Shown here piece by piece: positions 1-5,864 of a stretch of 7,676 nt of DNA. The stretch's first letter is position 1, and each line of letters begins with the position of its first letter. Location of the stretch: assembly GCA_003022905.1 (NCBI GenBank), contig PXSE01000064.1, positions 3,364 through 11,039 of the forward strand, read 5' to 3'. The notes below the pieces were generated by a model, which saw only the letters and a list, made by a program, of their open reading frames with translations, had not been told where the DNA came from and did not search any database. Made by a program: the position numbers and the translations under genes. This stretch comes from Halobacteriales archaeon QS_9_68_42 (lineage in GTDB: Archaea; Halobacteriota; Halobacteria; Halobacteriales; Haloarculaceae).

Positions 1-471
1 TTCACGCGGGAGTCCTTCGAGCGGTTCCGCCTCGACGCCGAGGGGTTCGGCATCGAGACGGAACTGGCCGTCGAGTGCGTCCGCAACGGCGTCGCCACCA
101 AGGTGGTTCCCGTCCGGTACGAGCGCCGCCCCGGCGGGTCGGAGACGAACCTCCACCCCCTGAAGGACGGCGGCCGCATCATCCTGACGCTGTACACCCT
201 GACGAAGACGAACAACCCCATCTTCTACTTCGGGTTCGTCGCCTCGATGGGAACGCTGCTCGGCGTGCTGTTGGGCGGATACGTCGGCTATGACTACTTC
301 GTCAACGGGATCTCCCACGAGGTAGTTGCGCTGCTTTCGGCGTTCGTCATCCTGCTGTCGATGCAGCTGTTCATGTTTGGCGTGCTGTCGGACATCATCG
401 TCTCGGTCAGCCGCGAGCAGACGCGCCGGCTCGAGGAGCTGTCCGACCGCCTCGGGGACCTCGAGGACTAA
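1..471 (+). CDS. aglJ: AglJ-type dolichyl-phosphate glycosyltransferase (GT2), 5' end outside window
   Basis: Only the last 156 residues are present; the frame is open from base 1 to the TAA at 469-471. The fragment opens with the tail of a family 2 glycosyltransferase domain, including GFGIETELAVECVRNG and RPGGSETNLHPLKDGG, the pattern I associate with polyprenyl-phosphate sugar synthases. Two hydrophobic segments follow at fragment residues about 74-97 and 105-134, then a charged tail with REQTRRLEEL, so the catalytic domain is probably held at the cytoplasmic face of the membrane. In Haloferax volcanii AglJ loads the first hexose of the S-layer N-glycan onto dolichol phosphate. The specific AglJ assignment rests on remembered resemblance of this C-terminal region; another haloarchaeal DPM-synthase-like enzyme is possible. 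The nucleotide-sugar binding and DxD regions lie outside the window. Its stop overlaps the stop of the convergent gene at 468-797 by 4 bases. Confidence 0.75.
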   Translation, partial: FTRESFERFRLDAEGFGIETELAVECVRNGVATKVVPVRYERRPGGSETNLHPLKDGGRIILTLYTLTKTNNPIFYFGFVASMGTLLGVLLGGYVGYDYFVNGISHEVVALLSAFVILLSMQLFMFGVLSDIIVSVSREQTRRLEELSDRLGDLED

Positions 472-797
472 AAGGGCAGCAGCGAGCGCAACTGGCCGAC
501 GATGCTGTTGTTGGCGCGCTCCCGCTTGGCCTCGAACACCGGATGGAGGGCGTTCATCAGCTGCTGTCTGGTCTCGAACTCCTCGGCGTGGGTCTCCGCG
601 AGCGCCGCCGACAGCGCTACTTCGTTGCCCTTCGCGTCGTAAGGGACGTCGGGGTCGCCGAGACGGTCGAGAAGCGCCGGCTCAGTGGTCGGAAATGTGA
701 TATCGCTCCGCTCGAGGTGCTCGTCGAGGGCGGCGATGCCGAACGCTATCGTCTCTACCTCGTCGTCGCCGTCCTGCTGTGGTGGTCGGACTCCCAT
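468..797 (-). CDS. Small acidic haloarchaeal protein of unknown function (109 aa)
   Basis: I do not recognise a named function. The 109-residue protein is soluble-looking, with no signal peptide or membrane segment. It has an acidic N-terminus (DGDDEVETIAFG), a middle part reading TFPTTEPALLDRLGDPDVPY, a helical stretch (ETHAEEFETRQQLMNAL) and a basic, hydrophobic tail ending RSLLPF. The middle resembles small haloarchaeal proteins annotated as domains of unknown function; that is a memory-based impression. The ATG at 797 follows a 36-bp divergent gap shared with the ribbon-helix-helix gene starting at 834. The stop (468-470) overlaps the stop of the upstream glycosyltransferase tail to tail. 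Acidic composition and GC-rich third positions argue that it is real rather than a shadow. Confidence 0.75.
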   Translation of the reverse strand: MGVRPPQQDGDDEVETIAFGIAALDEHLERSDITFPTTEPALLDRLGDPDVPYDAKGNEVALSAALAETHAEEFETRQQLMNALHPVFEAKRERANNSIVGQLRSLLPF

Positions 798-833
798 TTG
801 ACGCCTATGCCGGGGGCTCCCGTCGATCGAGCC

Positions 834-1043
834 ATGACCGATTACACCACGGTCTCGATACCGAAGGACCTGGCTGACCGCGTCGAGGAGACCATCGAGG
901 GAACGAGCTTCTCCTCGACGAGCGACCTAGTCCGGTTTCTCCTGCGGAGCATCGTTATCCAACACCAACAGCAGGGTGAACTGACCGAGGCGGAGTTCGA
1001 GGAGATAACCGACCAGCTACAGGACCTCGGTTACCTCGAATAG
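834..1043 (+). CDS. Ribbon-helix-helix (CopG/MetJ/Arc-type) DNA-binding protein, 69 aa
   Basis: This 69-residue protein starts MTDYTTVSIPKDLADRVEE, the classic RHH layout: a short beta-strand (YTTVSIP) that would pair in a dimer and enter the major groove, followed by two helices (residues about 11-20 and 28-45, with the turn at GTSFSSTSDLVRFLLRS). The remainder (GELTEAEFEEITDQLQDLGYLE) is an acidic helix that may mediate oligomerisation or partner binding. The frame is open from further upstream, but ATG 834 begins the RHH fold exactly, and a weak TATA-like cctatgcc at 805-812 sits 26 bp before it. It is divergent from the unknown gene at 468-797 and overlaps the convergent gene at 1031 by 13 bases. 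RHH proteins are often autoregulators or antitoxins; no toxin-like partner is recognisable next to it, so its targets are unknown. Confidence 0.88.
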   Translation: MTDYTTVSIPKDLADRVEETIEGTSFSSTSDLVRFLLRSIVIQHQQQGELTEAEFEEITDQLQDLGYLE

Positions 1044-1441
1044 TCCTCGAGGGTCTCCTGGGGCGGCGCGACGTCGAGGACGTCAGTCGGCAACTGCTCG
1101 CCCGACCGGTCGAAGGCGCCCACGCAGTCGTCGTCGTACGGCGGTACGGCGACGAACACGACCTCGTGGAGGTCGTCCCGCTTGGTGAGCGCCAGCGGCC
1201 CCTCCGGGTGCGTGACGAACCGCCCGGCCGCCCCCGGCGTCGAGAGGTCCATGCCGAACACTGCCGTCACGGACCCGCCGGTGTCGGGGAGGTACACGTC
1301 GGTGAACACCGACGTCCCGGGTGGCAGGTCGATATCGAGCTCCGACCCGGAGGTCACGTCCAGCGAGGCGGTGACCGGGTCGGGGTCCCGGTCGGCGCCG
1401 AGTTCCAAGAGCGCGGTCAGGAGCCCGCGGGTGATGTACAC
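1031..1441 (-). CDS. Haloarchaeal protein of unknown function (~136 aa)
   Basis: Function not recognised. The protein is mixed alpha/beta with recognisable blocks: YITRGLLTALLELGADRDPD at the N-terminus, then SELDIDLPPGTSVFTDVYLP, GGSVTAVFGMDLSTPGAAGR and DLHEVVFVAVPPYDDD. No signal peptide or membrane segment is evident. The frame is open to a GTG at 1465, but GTG codons at 1444 and 1441 are also possible. I prefer 1441 because the upstream part (MGVRKLLV) looks unlike the rest and a TATA-like catatcg on the minus strand at about 1480-1486 would place transcription start near 1456, inside the longer version. The 13-base tail-to-tail overlap with the RHH gene is uncommon but both products look genuine. 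The start is the least certain part of this call. Confidence 0.72.
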   Translation of the reverse strand: MYITRGLLTALLELGADRDPDPVTASLDVTSGSELDIDLPPGTSVFTDVYLPDTGGSVTAVFGMDLSTPGAAGRFVTHPEGPLALTKRDDLHEVVFVAVPPYDDDCVGAFDRSGEQLPTDVLDVAPPQETLEDYSR

Positions 1442-1576
1442 CACGAGCAACTTTCGGACGCCCACTCCCTAACAGTGTCGATATGGTTCCACGTCGAGCC
1501 GTCGCTCACAAAACACGACGGCGGCCGTCTCGGCGCCCGAGGCGCCAGATCCCGGCGTTGACGCTTCTACGTGCCA

Positions 1577-1589
1577 AATTTTATTATTC
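1577..1589 (+). promoter_or_regulatory. TATA-box promoter of the 43-aa micropeptide gene
   Basis: A strikingly T/A-rich stretch (aattttattattc) in GC-rich surroundings is centred about 28 bp before the ATG at 1612. That is the spacing of an archaeal TATA box driving a leaderless or nearly leaderless transcript. It is the strongest-looking promoter in the window and is good evidence that the short ORF is expressed. Confidence 0.7.
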
Positions 1590-1611
1590 TGTGAGGTCGA
1601 CATGTACCACG

Positions 1612-1743
1612 ATGCTACGGGAGGAGGTCCGGGGGTTCCTCGCCGACCACCCCCGGGTGACGAGCGCGCTGTTCACGCTGTTTGTACTGCTGTCTCAGGT
1701 CGGGACCGTCGTCGCCAGCGGCGACGGGCACGGCGGCCCCTGA
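1612..1743 (+). CDS. 43-aa one-helix membrane micropeptide next to the CHAT gene
   Basis: A very short protein with three parts: a charged N-terminus (MLREEVRGFLADHPRV, residues 1-16), one hydrophobic helix (residues about 17-35, ALFTLFVLLSQVGTVVA) and a short Gly-rich tail ending GGP. The layout xFLAxHPRxxxxLFTxxxLLSQ..ASG.GP is one I associate with tiny haloarchaeal proteins annotated only as domains of unknown function; the exact family number is not certain. The frame is open from 1483, but ATG 1612 is supported by the TATA box 28 bp upstream and by the protein layout. The helix could be a membrane anchor, an uncleaved signal peptide (VVAS-G looks like a weak cleavage site) or a pore-forming segment. 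The stop is 6 bp from the stop of the convergent CHAT gene, which suggests a possible functional link. Confidence 0.72.
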   Translation: MLREEVRGFLADHPRVTSALFTLFVLLSQVGTVVASGDGHGGP

Positions 1744-1749
1744 CTGGAC

Positions 1750-3828
1750 TCAGAGTTCTCCGAGAGCGTCCTTGCTCCACGTGAACTCACCGTCGAGGAA
1801 AACGGGAAACGACCCCGACTCGAGGTACCTGCGGAGTCGGGCGGTGGAGGCCTCCGTTTCCGGCAACGACTTGGGAACGAGAAACGTTGACGGGTTCTCG
1901 CCGACGGACGGCCGGAACTGTGCACCCATTCCCATCCAGCGGGTCGGGTACGGCGTGACACGGAGGTCGTACCGGTCCGGCCCGTCGGACTCCACCTCTG
2001 CGACCCAGGGGATGACCCCTCTCGCCTGCGCGATGTCGGCGTTCCCGTCCCCGAGGACTAGGTACTGCGAGCCGACGATACTGCGGGCTCTTGCGACGGA
2101 GAGGGCCCCGTCCAGCGGGAACCCCCGGTTCAGGAGGCGGGCCATTGTCTTCCCGATGCGGAGCGCCCCGTCGTCCAGCACCTCGTCGAACGTCACGACG
2201 CTCGCAACGGCGCCCTTCTCGATGAGTGCCTCGCCCTGCCGATAGGAGTCGCAGGCGTTCAGGAAGGCGATGTCGACGCCGACCTCGTTTAGCGGGGCAA
2301 CGTCGAGCGTCCCGTCGGCACATTCGAAACCGTCCTCGCGGACGTGTCCAACGTAGTGGACGTAGTCGAGGTCGGACTCGAAGACGAGTCTGAGCTCCTC
2401 GGTGTCGAGGTTGTCGTGGAACGTGACGTCGAACGGCAGGTTCAGGTTTGATCCGTAGGCGTCGCGTGCCGTAGTCCCCTCCTCGAGCATGCTCTCGTCA
2501 TTGCAGACGACCGCGACCGCGACCTCCTTGTCGTCCCGTCGCTCCCGCCGTTGCCAGTTCCGGAACGCCTCCGGGATCGTCTTGTTGGCACCGATCGGGA
2601 CGCCTGGACCGACCCAGGCTTGTGCCACCGAGTCGGTGTCGGGGGGACGGACGACCTCGCCCGGCGCGGTCGAGCGTTCGAGTCCGCGCTCCGGTCCCGA
2701 CACGTCCGGCGTGGGCGGGGTCGCACCGCCTTCGGTTGGCGGGCCCTCGTGGACCCGCACCGTAGCCAGGTCGTTGGCGAGAAACGGCAGTGCCTCGATG
2801 CCCATCCGGGTCGGCTGGACGTGGGCCGTCCGCCGCCAGTCCGGGAGGTACGGTTCGACGACCTCGTAGGGGACCGACTGGTACGCTTCAAGGCGCTCGG
2901 CGGCCGGCCGGCCGTACAGCGCCCGCAGGTCGACGTCCAGAGCGTCGTCGAGTTCCGCTCGCTCGTAGAGGACCACCTCGCGGGGGCTCTCCGTCCGGAC
3001 GAGACAATCCAGAAAGAAGGTCCGCTTAAGCGTCCGCTCGACGGTCCGCTTGAACCCGTCGCCACGGTCGAGTCGGTGCCGCGCTCCGTCCACTATGAGC
3101 GCGGGGCTCTCGCCCGCCCGGATGCCCGCCCCGAGGTAGTACGACAGCGGGGCCGCCGGCAGGACGTGCTCGAGGGTCGGCGGCACCTCGAGGTGGACGT
3201 TCTCCTCCGGCGGTTCCAGCCCCGACGGAATCGAGAGACAGTCGCCGACCTCCAGTGCCGGCGGGTGACCGCGGAGCGTCGGGTACGACCGCTTGCTGCC
3301 CAGCGTCTTGAGTTCGTTTCCGAACGTCGAGACCGCACGCATCACGTCCGCGGGCTCCTCGGTGGTCGTGAGCGTAGTCGCCGGCCGCTCGTGGAGCGAG
3401 CGCGCGCCGACGACGACCGTCTCGGGCGCCGGTAGGTCGACCGTCAGGTTCTTGGCCCGCTTTTCGACCTCGCAGGGGCCCTCCAGGTCCGCGTACAGCT
3501 TCAGCGGCCCGGACAGCTCGATGGTGTACTCGCCCGCGGGGAACGTCTTGCGGTCGAACAGCTCCACCTCCGTCATGTCTCCCGATTCGTGGACGAACGA
3601 CGCACCCGTGGGGACGAACTCCAGGTGGTCGGTCCTGATGGCGACGGCCACGTCGGTCGGGTATCGGAACCGCTCGCCGTCGACCGCCTCCGGGGAGACG
3701 TCGCCGCCGGTCCGTATCATGTAGTTGCGGCGGTCGATGCGGTCGTCGATGCGGACGCCACCCTCTGGAAGCGTCTCGACGGAGACTCTCGAGACGTGGT
3801 CGTCGGACGGCTCCTCACCCGCCACCAT
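1750..3828 (-). CDS. CHAT-domain (caspase-like) protease candidate, 692 aa
   Basis: Residues about 436-600 match the CHAT fold of clan CD cysteine peptidases: a hydrophobic strand VAVAVV (436-441), then LDYVHYVGHV with the candidate catalytic His495, then DIAFLNACDSYRQG with the candidate nucleophile Cys526, a GAVASVV strand, and a closing SQYLVLGDGN (to about 596) like the usual end of CHAT domains. Residues 1 to about 430 form a large beta-rich N-terminal part with no recognisable TPR repeats (blocks such as RSYPTLRGHPPALEVGDCLS and LPAAPLSYYLGAGIRAGE). About 95 residues follow the CHAT core. No signal peptide or membrane helix is seen, so it is probably cytoplasmic. ATG 3828 is preceded by a TATA-like ggtttttc (minus strand, 3852-3859) about 27 bp upstream. 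Known CHAT proteases such as separase-like enzymes and TPR-CHAT of type III-E CRISPR cleave specific protein partners; no CRISPR genes occur here. The substrate is unknown; the convergent micropeptide is the obvious candidate. Confidence 0.82.
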   Translation of the reverse strand: MVAGEEPSDDHVSRVSVETLPEGGVRIDDRIDRRNYMIRTGGDVSPEAVDGERFRYPTDVAVAIRTDHLEFVPTGASFVHESGDMTEVELFDRKTFPAGEYTIELSGPLKLYADLEGPCEVEKRAKNLTVDLPAPETVVVGARSLHERPATTLTTTEEPADVMRAVSTFGNELKTLGSKRSYPTLRGHPPALEVGDCLSIPSGLEPPEENVHLEVPPTLEHVLPAAPLSYYLGAGIRAGESPALIVDGARHRLDRGDGFKRTVERTLKRTFFLDCLVRTESPREVVLYERAELDDALDVDLRALYGRPAAERLEAYQSVPYEVVEPYLPDWRRTAHVQPTRMGIEALPFLANDLATVRVHEGPPTEGGATPPTPDVSGPERGLERSTAPGEVVRPPDTDSVAQAWVGPGVPIGANKTIPEAFRNWQRRERRDDKEVAVAVVCNDESMLEEGTTARDAYGSNLNLPFDVTFHDNLDTEELRLVFESDLDYVHYVGHVREDGFECADGTLDVAPLNEVGVDIAFLNACDSYRQGEALIEKGAVASVVTFDEVLDDGALRIGKTMARLLNRGFPLDGALSVARARSIVGSQYLVLGDGNADIAQARGVIPWVAEVESDGPDRYDLRVTPYPTRWMGMGAQFRPSVGENPSTFLVPKSLPETEASTARLRRYLESGSFPVFLDGEFTWSKDALGEL

Positions 3829-3851
3829 GCATACTCCGAACGCACTCAGCG

Positions 3852-3859
3852 CGAAAAAC
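3852..3859 (-). promoter_or_regulatory. TATA-like box of the CHAT gene
   Basis: On the minus strand ggtttttc lies about 27 bp before the ATG at 3828, in otherwise GC-rich DNA. The spacing suits a leaderless archaeal transcript. The sequence is a weak match, so this is tentative. Confidence 0.4.
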
Positions 3860-3898
3860 CTACCGGGGCCACCTTTTACAGCGAGAGAGTCCGCCGTC

Positions 3899-3917
3899 GA
3901 CGGCGCGGAGCGCCGTC
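3899..3917. repeat. Perfect 8-bp hairpin (GACGGCGC-GGA-GCGCCGTC)
   Basis: Bases 3899-3906 and 3910-3917 are exact reverse complements separated by the trinucleotide gga. It is the CHAT-proximal member of a series of hairpins filling the gap between the CHAT gene and the gene ending at 4054. Just beside it, 3893-3904 is a 12-bp self-complementary palindrome (gccgtcgacggc). It could form in RNA running off the gene at 4054-4719, or act as DNA upstream of the CHAT promoter. Confidence 0.6.
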
Positions 3918-3942
3918 TGCCCGTGACGTCTCCGACGCCACG

Positions 3943-4032
3943 CTGTCGCCGGGCTACGCCCGGCTGCCTGAGGGACGTAGTCCCTCTCTGTCGTCGGACA
4001 GTAGCCGACTGCCTGAGGGACGTAGTCCCTCT
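3943..4032. repeat. Two tandem 45-bp units, each with two hairpins
   Basis: Units lie at 3943-3987 and 3988-4032 with no spacer. The last 24 bases (3964-3987 and 4009-4032) are identical and contain a perfect hairpin, gagggac-gta-gtccctc (3970-3986 and 4015-4031). The first 21 bases diverge but keep pairing: unit 1 has gccgggc-tac-gcccggc (3948-3964), unit 2 has gtcgg...ccgac (3993-4009). The second stem position changes from C-G to T-A in both arms, which is a compensatory change. Unit 2 can alternatively fold ctgtc-gtcg-gacag (3988-4001). The units follow the stop of the minus-strand gene at 4054 by about 20 bp, so they could be a 3' UTR structure or terminator-like element, or copies of a dispersed haloarchaeal palindromic repeat. 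Confidence 0.8.
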
Positions 4033-4053
4033 CCGTCCACCCCGGGGAAGATG

Positions 4054-4719
4054 TCATCCCAGGCCGACGAACCCCTTGAGGTTGTCCAGGTACAGCGGGA
4101 CCATCCGGCGGCGGGACCCGCCGACGGCGTCCCCGATTGCTGGCCGGACGTCCTCGAAGAGGCCCTCGCCGTGGCCGACGAGGAGCCTGTCGGCGTCGTA
4201 GTCCGCCAGCACTGTTGGCGGCACCGCACGTAGCATCGGGTGGACGCCGAGGCGCTCGCCGGGGGCACAGAAGTACGAGACGGTCCCGAGTGCCTCGGGC
4301 ACGACCAGCGTCTCCCCGTCGAAGAGGGCCGCCTCCTGCCAGAACGGGTTGTCGACGACCTTCTCGAGGGCGAACTCGCCGACGCCATCCGAAAAGCGGA
4401 CCACCGGGGCGTCGATGTCGCTCTCGACGCCGCTCATCCAGCTGGGGACGTACACCGGCACGTCGTGGCGCCGAGCGACGGCCGCCGAGTCGCGCGTGTG
4501 CCGGTCCAGCAGGACGACGACGCCGCCGACCTCGCTCTCCGCGAGCAGGTCGTCGACTCCCTTGGCGTCTACCGGGTCGATAACCCACAGTCGGCCGTCG
4601 CTCTCGACGGCGTGTGAGGCCCGCTCCATCGTCTCGCCCGGGTACGCCAGCCAGCCGACGCCGCCCTCAAAGCGGTCCATCTCCGTCAGGTCGGCTTCGC
4701 CGGAGCCTTTCATTCCCAT
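4054..4719 (-). CDS. Metallo-beta-lactamase-fold-like protein with degenerate metal site (221 aa)
   Basis: The 221-residue protein follows the order of a small metallo-beta-lactamase (MBL) fold hydrolase: strands with GRLWVIDPV (residues 42-50, equivalent to the VIDTG strand), VVVLLDRHTRDSAAVARRHD (67-86, equivalent to the THxHxDH region plus helix), DGETLVV (134-140, the GDTL strand) and LLVGHGEGLFEDVRPAI (179-195, the late PGHG motif). At the metal site only the middle His (His74) survives; the other positions read Asp72, Arg76 and Asp77, so hydrolase activity with a normal two-metal centre is doubtful. ATG 4719 is preferred over the upstream in-frame start at 4755 because a TATA-like cttttaag lies 27 bp before it. 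A second ATG is at 4713. It is divergent from the VOC gene and 225 bp upstream of the CHAT gene on the same strand, with hairpins between. Substrate unknown. Confidence 0.75.
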   Translation of the reverse strand: MGMKGSGEADLTEMDRFEGGVGWLAYPGETMERASHAVESDGRLWVIDPVDAKGVDDLLAESEVGGVVVLLDRHTRDSAAVARRHDVPVYVPSWMSGVESDIDAPVVRFSDGVGEFALEKVVDNPFWQEAALFDGETLVVPEALGTVSYFCAPGERLGVHPMLRAVPPTVLADYDADRLLVGHGEGLFEDVRPAIGDAVGGSRRRMVPLYLDNLKGFVGLG

Positions 4720-4740
4720 ATTCGAGGTTCGGGGTGGGTA

Positions 4741-4749
4741 GCTTAAAAG
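4741..4749 (-). promoter_or_regulatory. TATA box of the MBL-like gene
   Basis: On the minus strand cttttaagc is centred about 27 bp upstream of the ATG at 4719, the expected spacing for a leaderless archaeal transcript. It also rules against the longer start at 4755, which would lie upstream of this box. Confidence 0.6.
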
Positions 4750-4781
4750 TCGCACTGTCGGCGGTCGCCGACGTACCCGGG

Positions 4782-4788
4782 CTTTATC
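4782..4788 (+). promoter_or_regulatory. TATA box of the VOC gene
   Basis: The sequence ctttatc is centred about 27 bp before the GTG at 4812. Together with the minus-strand box at 4741-4749 it makes a 92-bp divergent promoter region in which the two boxes do not overlap. Confidence 0.6.
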
Positions 4789-4811
4789 GGTGGCCGCGAC
4801 AACCTCTTTTC

Positions 4812-5507
4812 GTGCTCCGAACGTGTCGCTGGCTCGCCCTCGAGATTAAGTATCTCGACCCCGTCGTCGAGTTCTACCGCGACCATCTCGGGGTCGAGGT
4901 CATTCGGTCCGCCGAGCGGGAGGTCGCCGTCGACGTCGGGGACGGCGCGGAGCTGCGGTTCCGCCGGCCCGACGGGGTCCCCCGCGGCGGCCTCCACACC
5001 CACTACGCGCTGGCGTGTCCCGCCGACGACTACGAAGCGTGGTGGACCCGCCTCGACGAGGAGTTCGACCTCCAGGAGGTGGACTTCGGGGGGATGCGCT
5101 CGCTGTACTTCTACGACCCCGTCGACAACTGCGTCGAAATCGCCGGGGCGGGCCAGGAGGCGGGCGACGGGCCGGTCCTGTCGGGTGTTTTCGAGGTGGT
5201 GTTGGAGGTGGAGGATCTGCCGGCCTCGGAGTCGTTCTACGTCGATTTGGGGTTCGACATTGTCGACCGAGGCGAGGACCGACGGCGGACGCGGCTTACG
5301 ACGGGGCCGTTTGACGTCGAACTGTGGGAGCCACACCTCGGGCTGGCGGACGCGCGCGGCGGGGTCCACGTCGACTTCGCGGTTGCCGCCGACGACCCGG
5401 AGACGGCCGCCGACAGCGTCGCCGCCCGGGCGACCGGACGGGAGACGGTCGACGGGGGTCTCCGGGTCAGGGACCCCGACGGCCACTACCTGACGCTGCT
5501 CAACTGA
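4812..5507 (+). CDS. Two-domain VOC (glyoxalase/dioxygenase superfamily) protein, 231 aa
   Basis: Two tandem vicinal-oxygen-chelate modules are visible. Module 1 (residues about 6-112) has WLALEIKYLDPVVEFYRDHLG, GGLHTHYALACPADDYEAWW and SLYFYDPVDNCVEIAG. Module 2 (about 124-231) has GVFEVVLEVEDLPASESFYV, GGVHVDFAVAADDPETAADS and DPDGHYLTLLN. Several usual ligand positions are present (His62/His64 and Glu109 in module 1; Glu128 and His186 in module 2), but the first-strand His of module 1 is Trp7 and the last-strand Glu of module 2 is a Tyr/Leu, so a shared or altered metal site is likely. VOC enzymes include glyoxalase I, extradiol dioxygenases and fosfomycin-resistance proteins; the reaction here cannot be read from sequence. 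GTG 4812 is chosen because of the TATA box 27 bp upstream and because the long upstream open frame is low-complexity shadow over the divergent gene. Its end overlaps the next gene's end by 8 bases. Confidence 0.88.
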   Translation: MLRTCRWLALEIKYLDPVVEFYRDHLGVEVIRSAEREVAVDVGDGAELRFRRPDGVPRGGLHTHYALACPADDYEAWWTRLDEEFDLQEVDFGGMRSLYFYDPVDNCVEIAGAGQEAGDGPVLSGVFEVVLEVEDLPASESFYVDLGFDIVDRGEDRRRTRLTTGPFDVELWEPHLGLADARGGVHVDFAVAADDPETAADSVAARATGRETVDGGLRVRDPDGHYLTLLN

Positions 5508-5790
5508 GACGGTCGGTGTCTATTTCCCGGCCCGGCGGCGAGATGACGAGGAACTCCCGAAAGTGCATCAGTTCACCGCCCATGTCTCGGACGTCGCGGG
5601 CGAACCCTGCGGCCAGTTCGTTCAGGTCGCCCTCCACGTTCAACACGAGGACGTCGTCGTTCTCGACGTGGTCGACCCACTCGTCGTCGTTGGTCGACCC
5701 GTCGAGGACGCCGAGAACCACTCGGCCGCCCTCGTCCGGTTCGTCGAGTTCACCCTCCGCGGTTTGGAGGTCGAGGTCGAGGTCTGCCAT
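5500..5790 (-). CDS. Small acidic haloarchaeal protein, DUF5779-like (96 aa)
   Basis: A 96-residue acidic protein with the blocks MADLDLDLQT, GGRVVLGVLDGS (residues 21-32), DDVLVLNVEGDLNELAAGFA (45-64) and HFREFLVISPPGREIDTDRL (76-95). The alternating hydrophobic strands and intervening helix suggest a compact alpha/beta domain; no membrane segment is seen. It resembles a haloarchaea-restricted family that I believe is DUF5779, from memory and unverified. ATG 5790 is chosen over the upstream in-frame ATG at 5802 because a TATA-like ggctttttctc (minus strand, 5812-5822) sits about 27 bp before it. It is convergent with the VOC gene, overlapping 8 bases at the ends. Function unknown. Confidence 0.82.
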   Translation of the reverse strand: MADLDLDLQTAEGELDEPDEGGRVVLGVLDGSTNDDEWVDHVENDDVLVLNVEGDLNELAAGFARDVRDMGGELMHFREFLVISPPGREIDTDRLS

Positions 5791-5811
5791 ACACGCACTC
5801 ACCGGCCCCCG

Positions 5812-5822
5812 GAGAAAAAGCC
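5812..5822 (-). promoter_or_regulatory. TATA-like box of the 96-aa gene
   Basis: Minus-strand ggctttttctc is centred about 27 bp before the ATG at 5790, with only GC-rich sequence around it. The spacing fits a leaderless transcript. Confidence 0.5.
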
Positions 5823-5850
5823 TGCCGGCCTCCGCCCGTTTCGAGTCGAA

Positions 5851-5864
5851 CCTAATCAGTTAGG
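5851..5864. promoter_or_regulatory. Palindrome CCTAA-tcag-TTAGG, possible operator
   Basis: A 5+5 bp inverted repeat with a 4-base centre opens an AT-rich patch (5851-5900) that is out of character with the rest of the window. TTAGG/CCTAA half-sites occur in operators of DtxR-family metal regulators, but here they point the opposite way to the classic DtxR core, so that link is weak. It lies about 45 bp upstream of an ATG (5900) opening only a 47-codon frame that runs into the C tract. It may be the orphaned control region of a lost gene. Confidence 0.35.

Noticed and set aside
1532..1546. GGCGCC-cga-GGCGCC inverted repeat upstream of the micropeptide gene
   Set aside because: It is a short GC-only repeat expected by chance in this composition, with no positional relation to a start or stop.
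2551..3435. Long plus-strand open frame (294 codons) antisense to the CHAT gene
   Set aside because: The translation is Arg/Pro/Val-rich with no fold-like pattern, typical of a shadow of an acidic, GC-rich haloarchaeal gene; the opposite strand has clear CHAT motifs.
3943..4032. CRISPR array
   Set aside because: There are only two directly abutting 45-bp units with no unique spacers and no cas genes; the structure is a series of hairpins.
3860..4053. C-terminal coding extension through the 45-bp repeats on the minus strand (RDYVPQA translation)
   Set aside because: The MBL-like gene ends in its own frame at a TGA at 4054, and repeat conservation follows base pairing rather than codons.
4614..4811. 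N-terminal extension of the VOC gene to an ATG at 4614
   Set aside because: The extra 66 residues are Arg/Ser/Pro-rich, overlap the divergent MBL-like gene and its promoter, and lie upstream of the VOC TATA box.
4743..5486. Minus-strand open frame (247 codons) antisense to the VOC gene
   Set aside because: It overlaps the VOC gene almost completely and lacks any recognisable domain, while the plus strand has two clear VOC modules.
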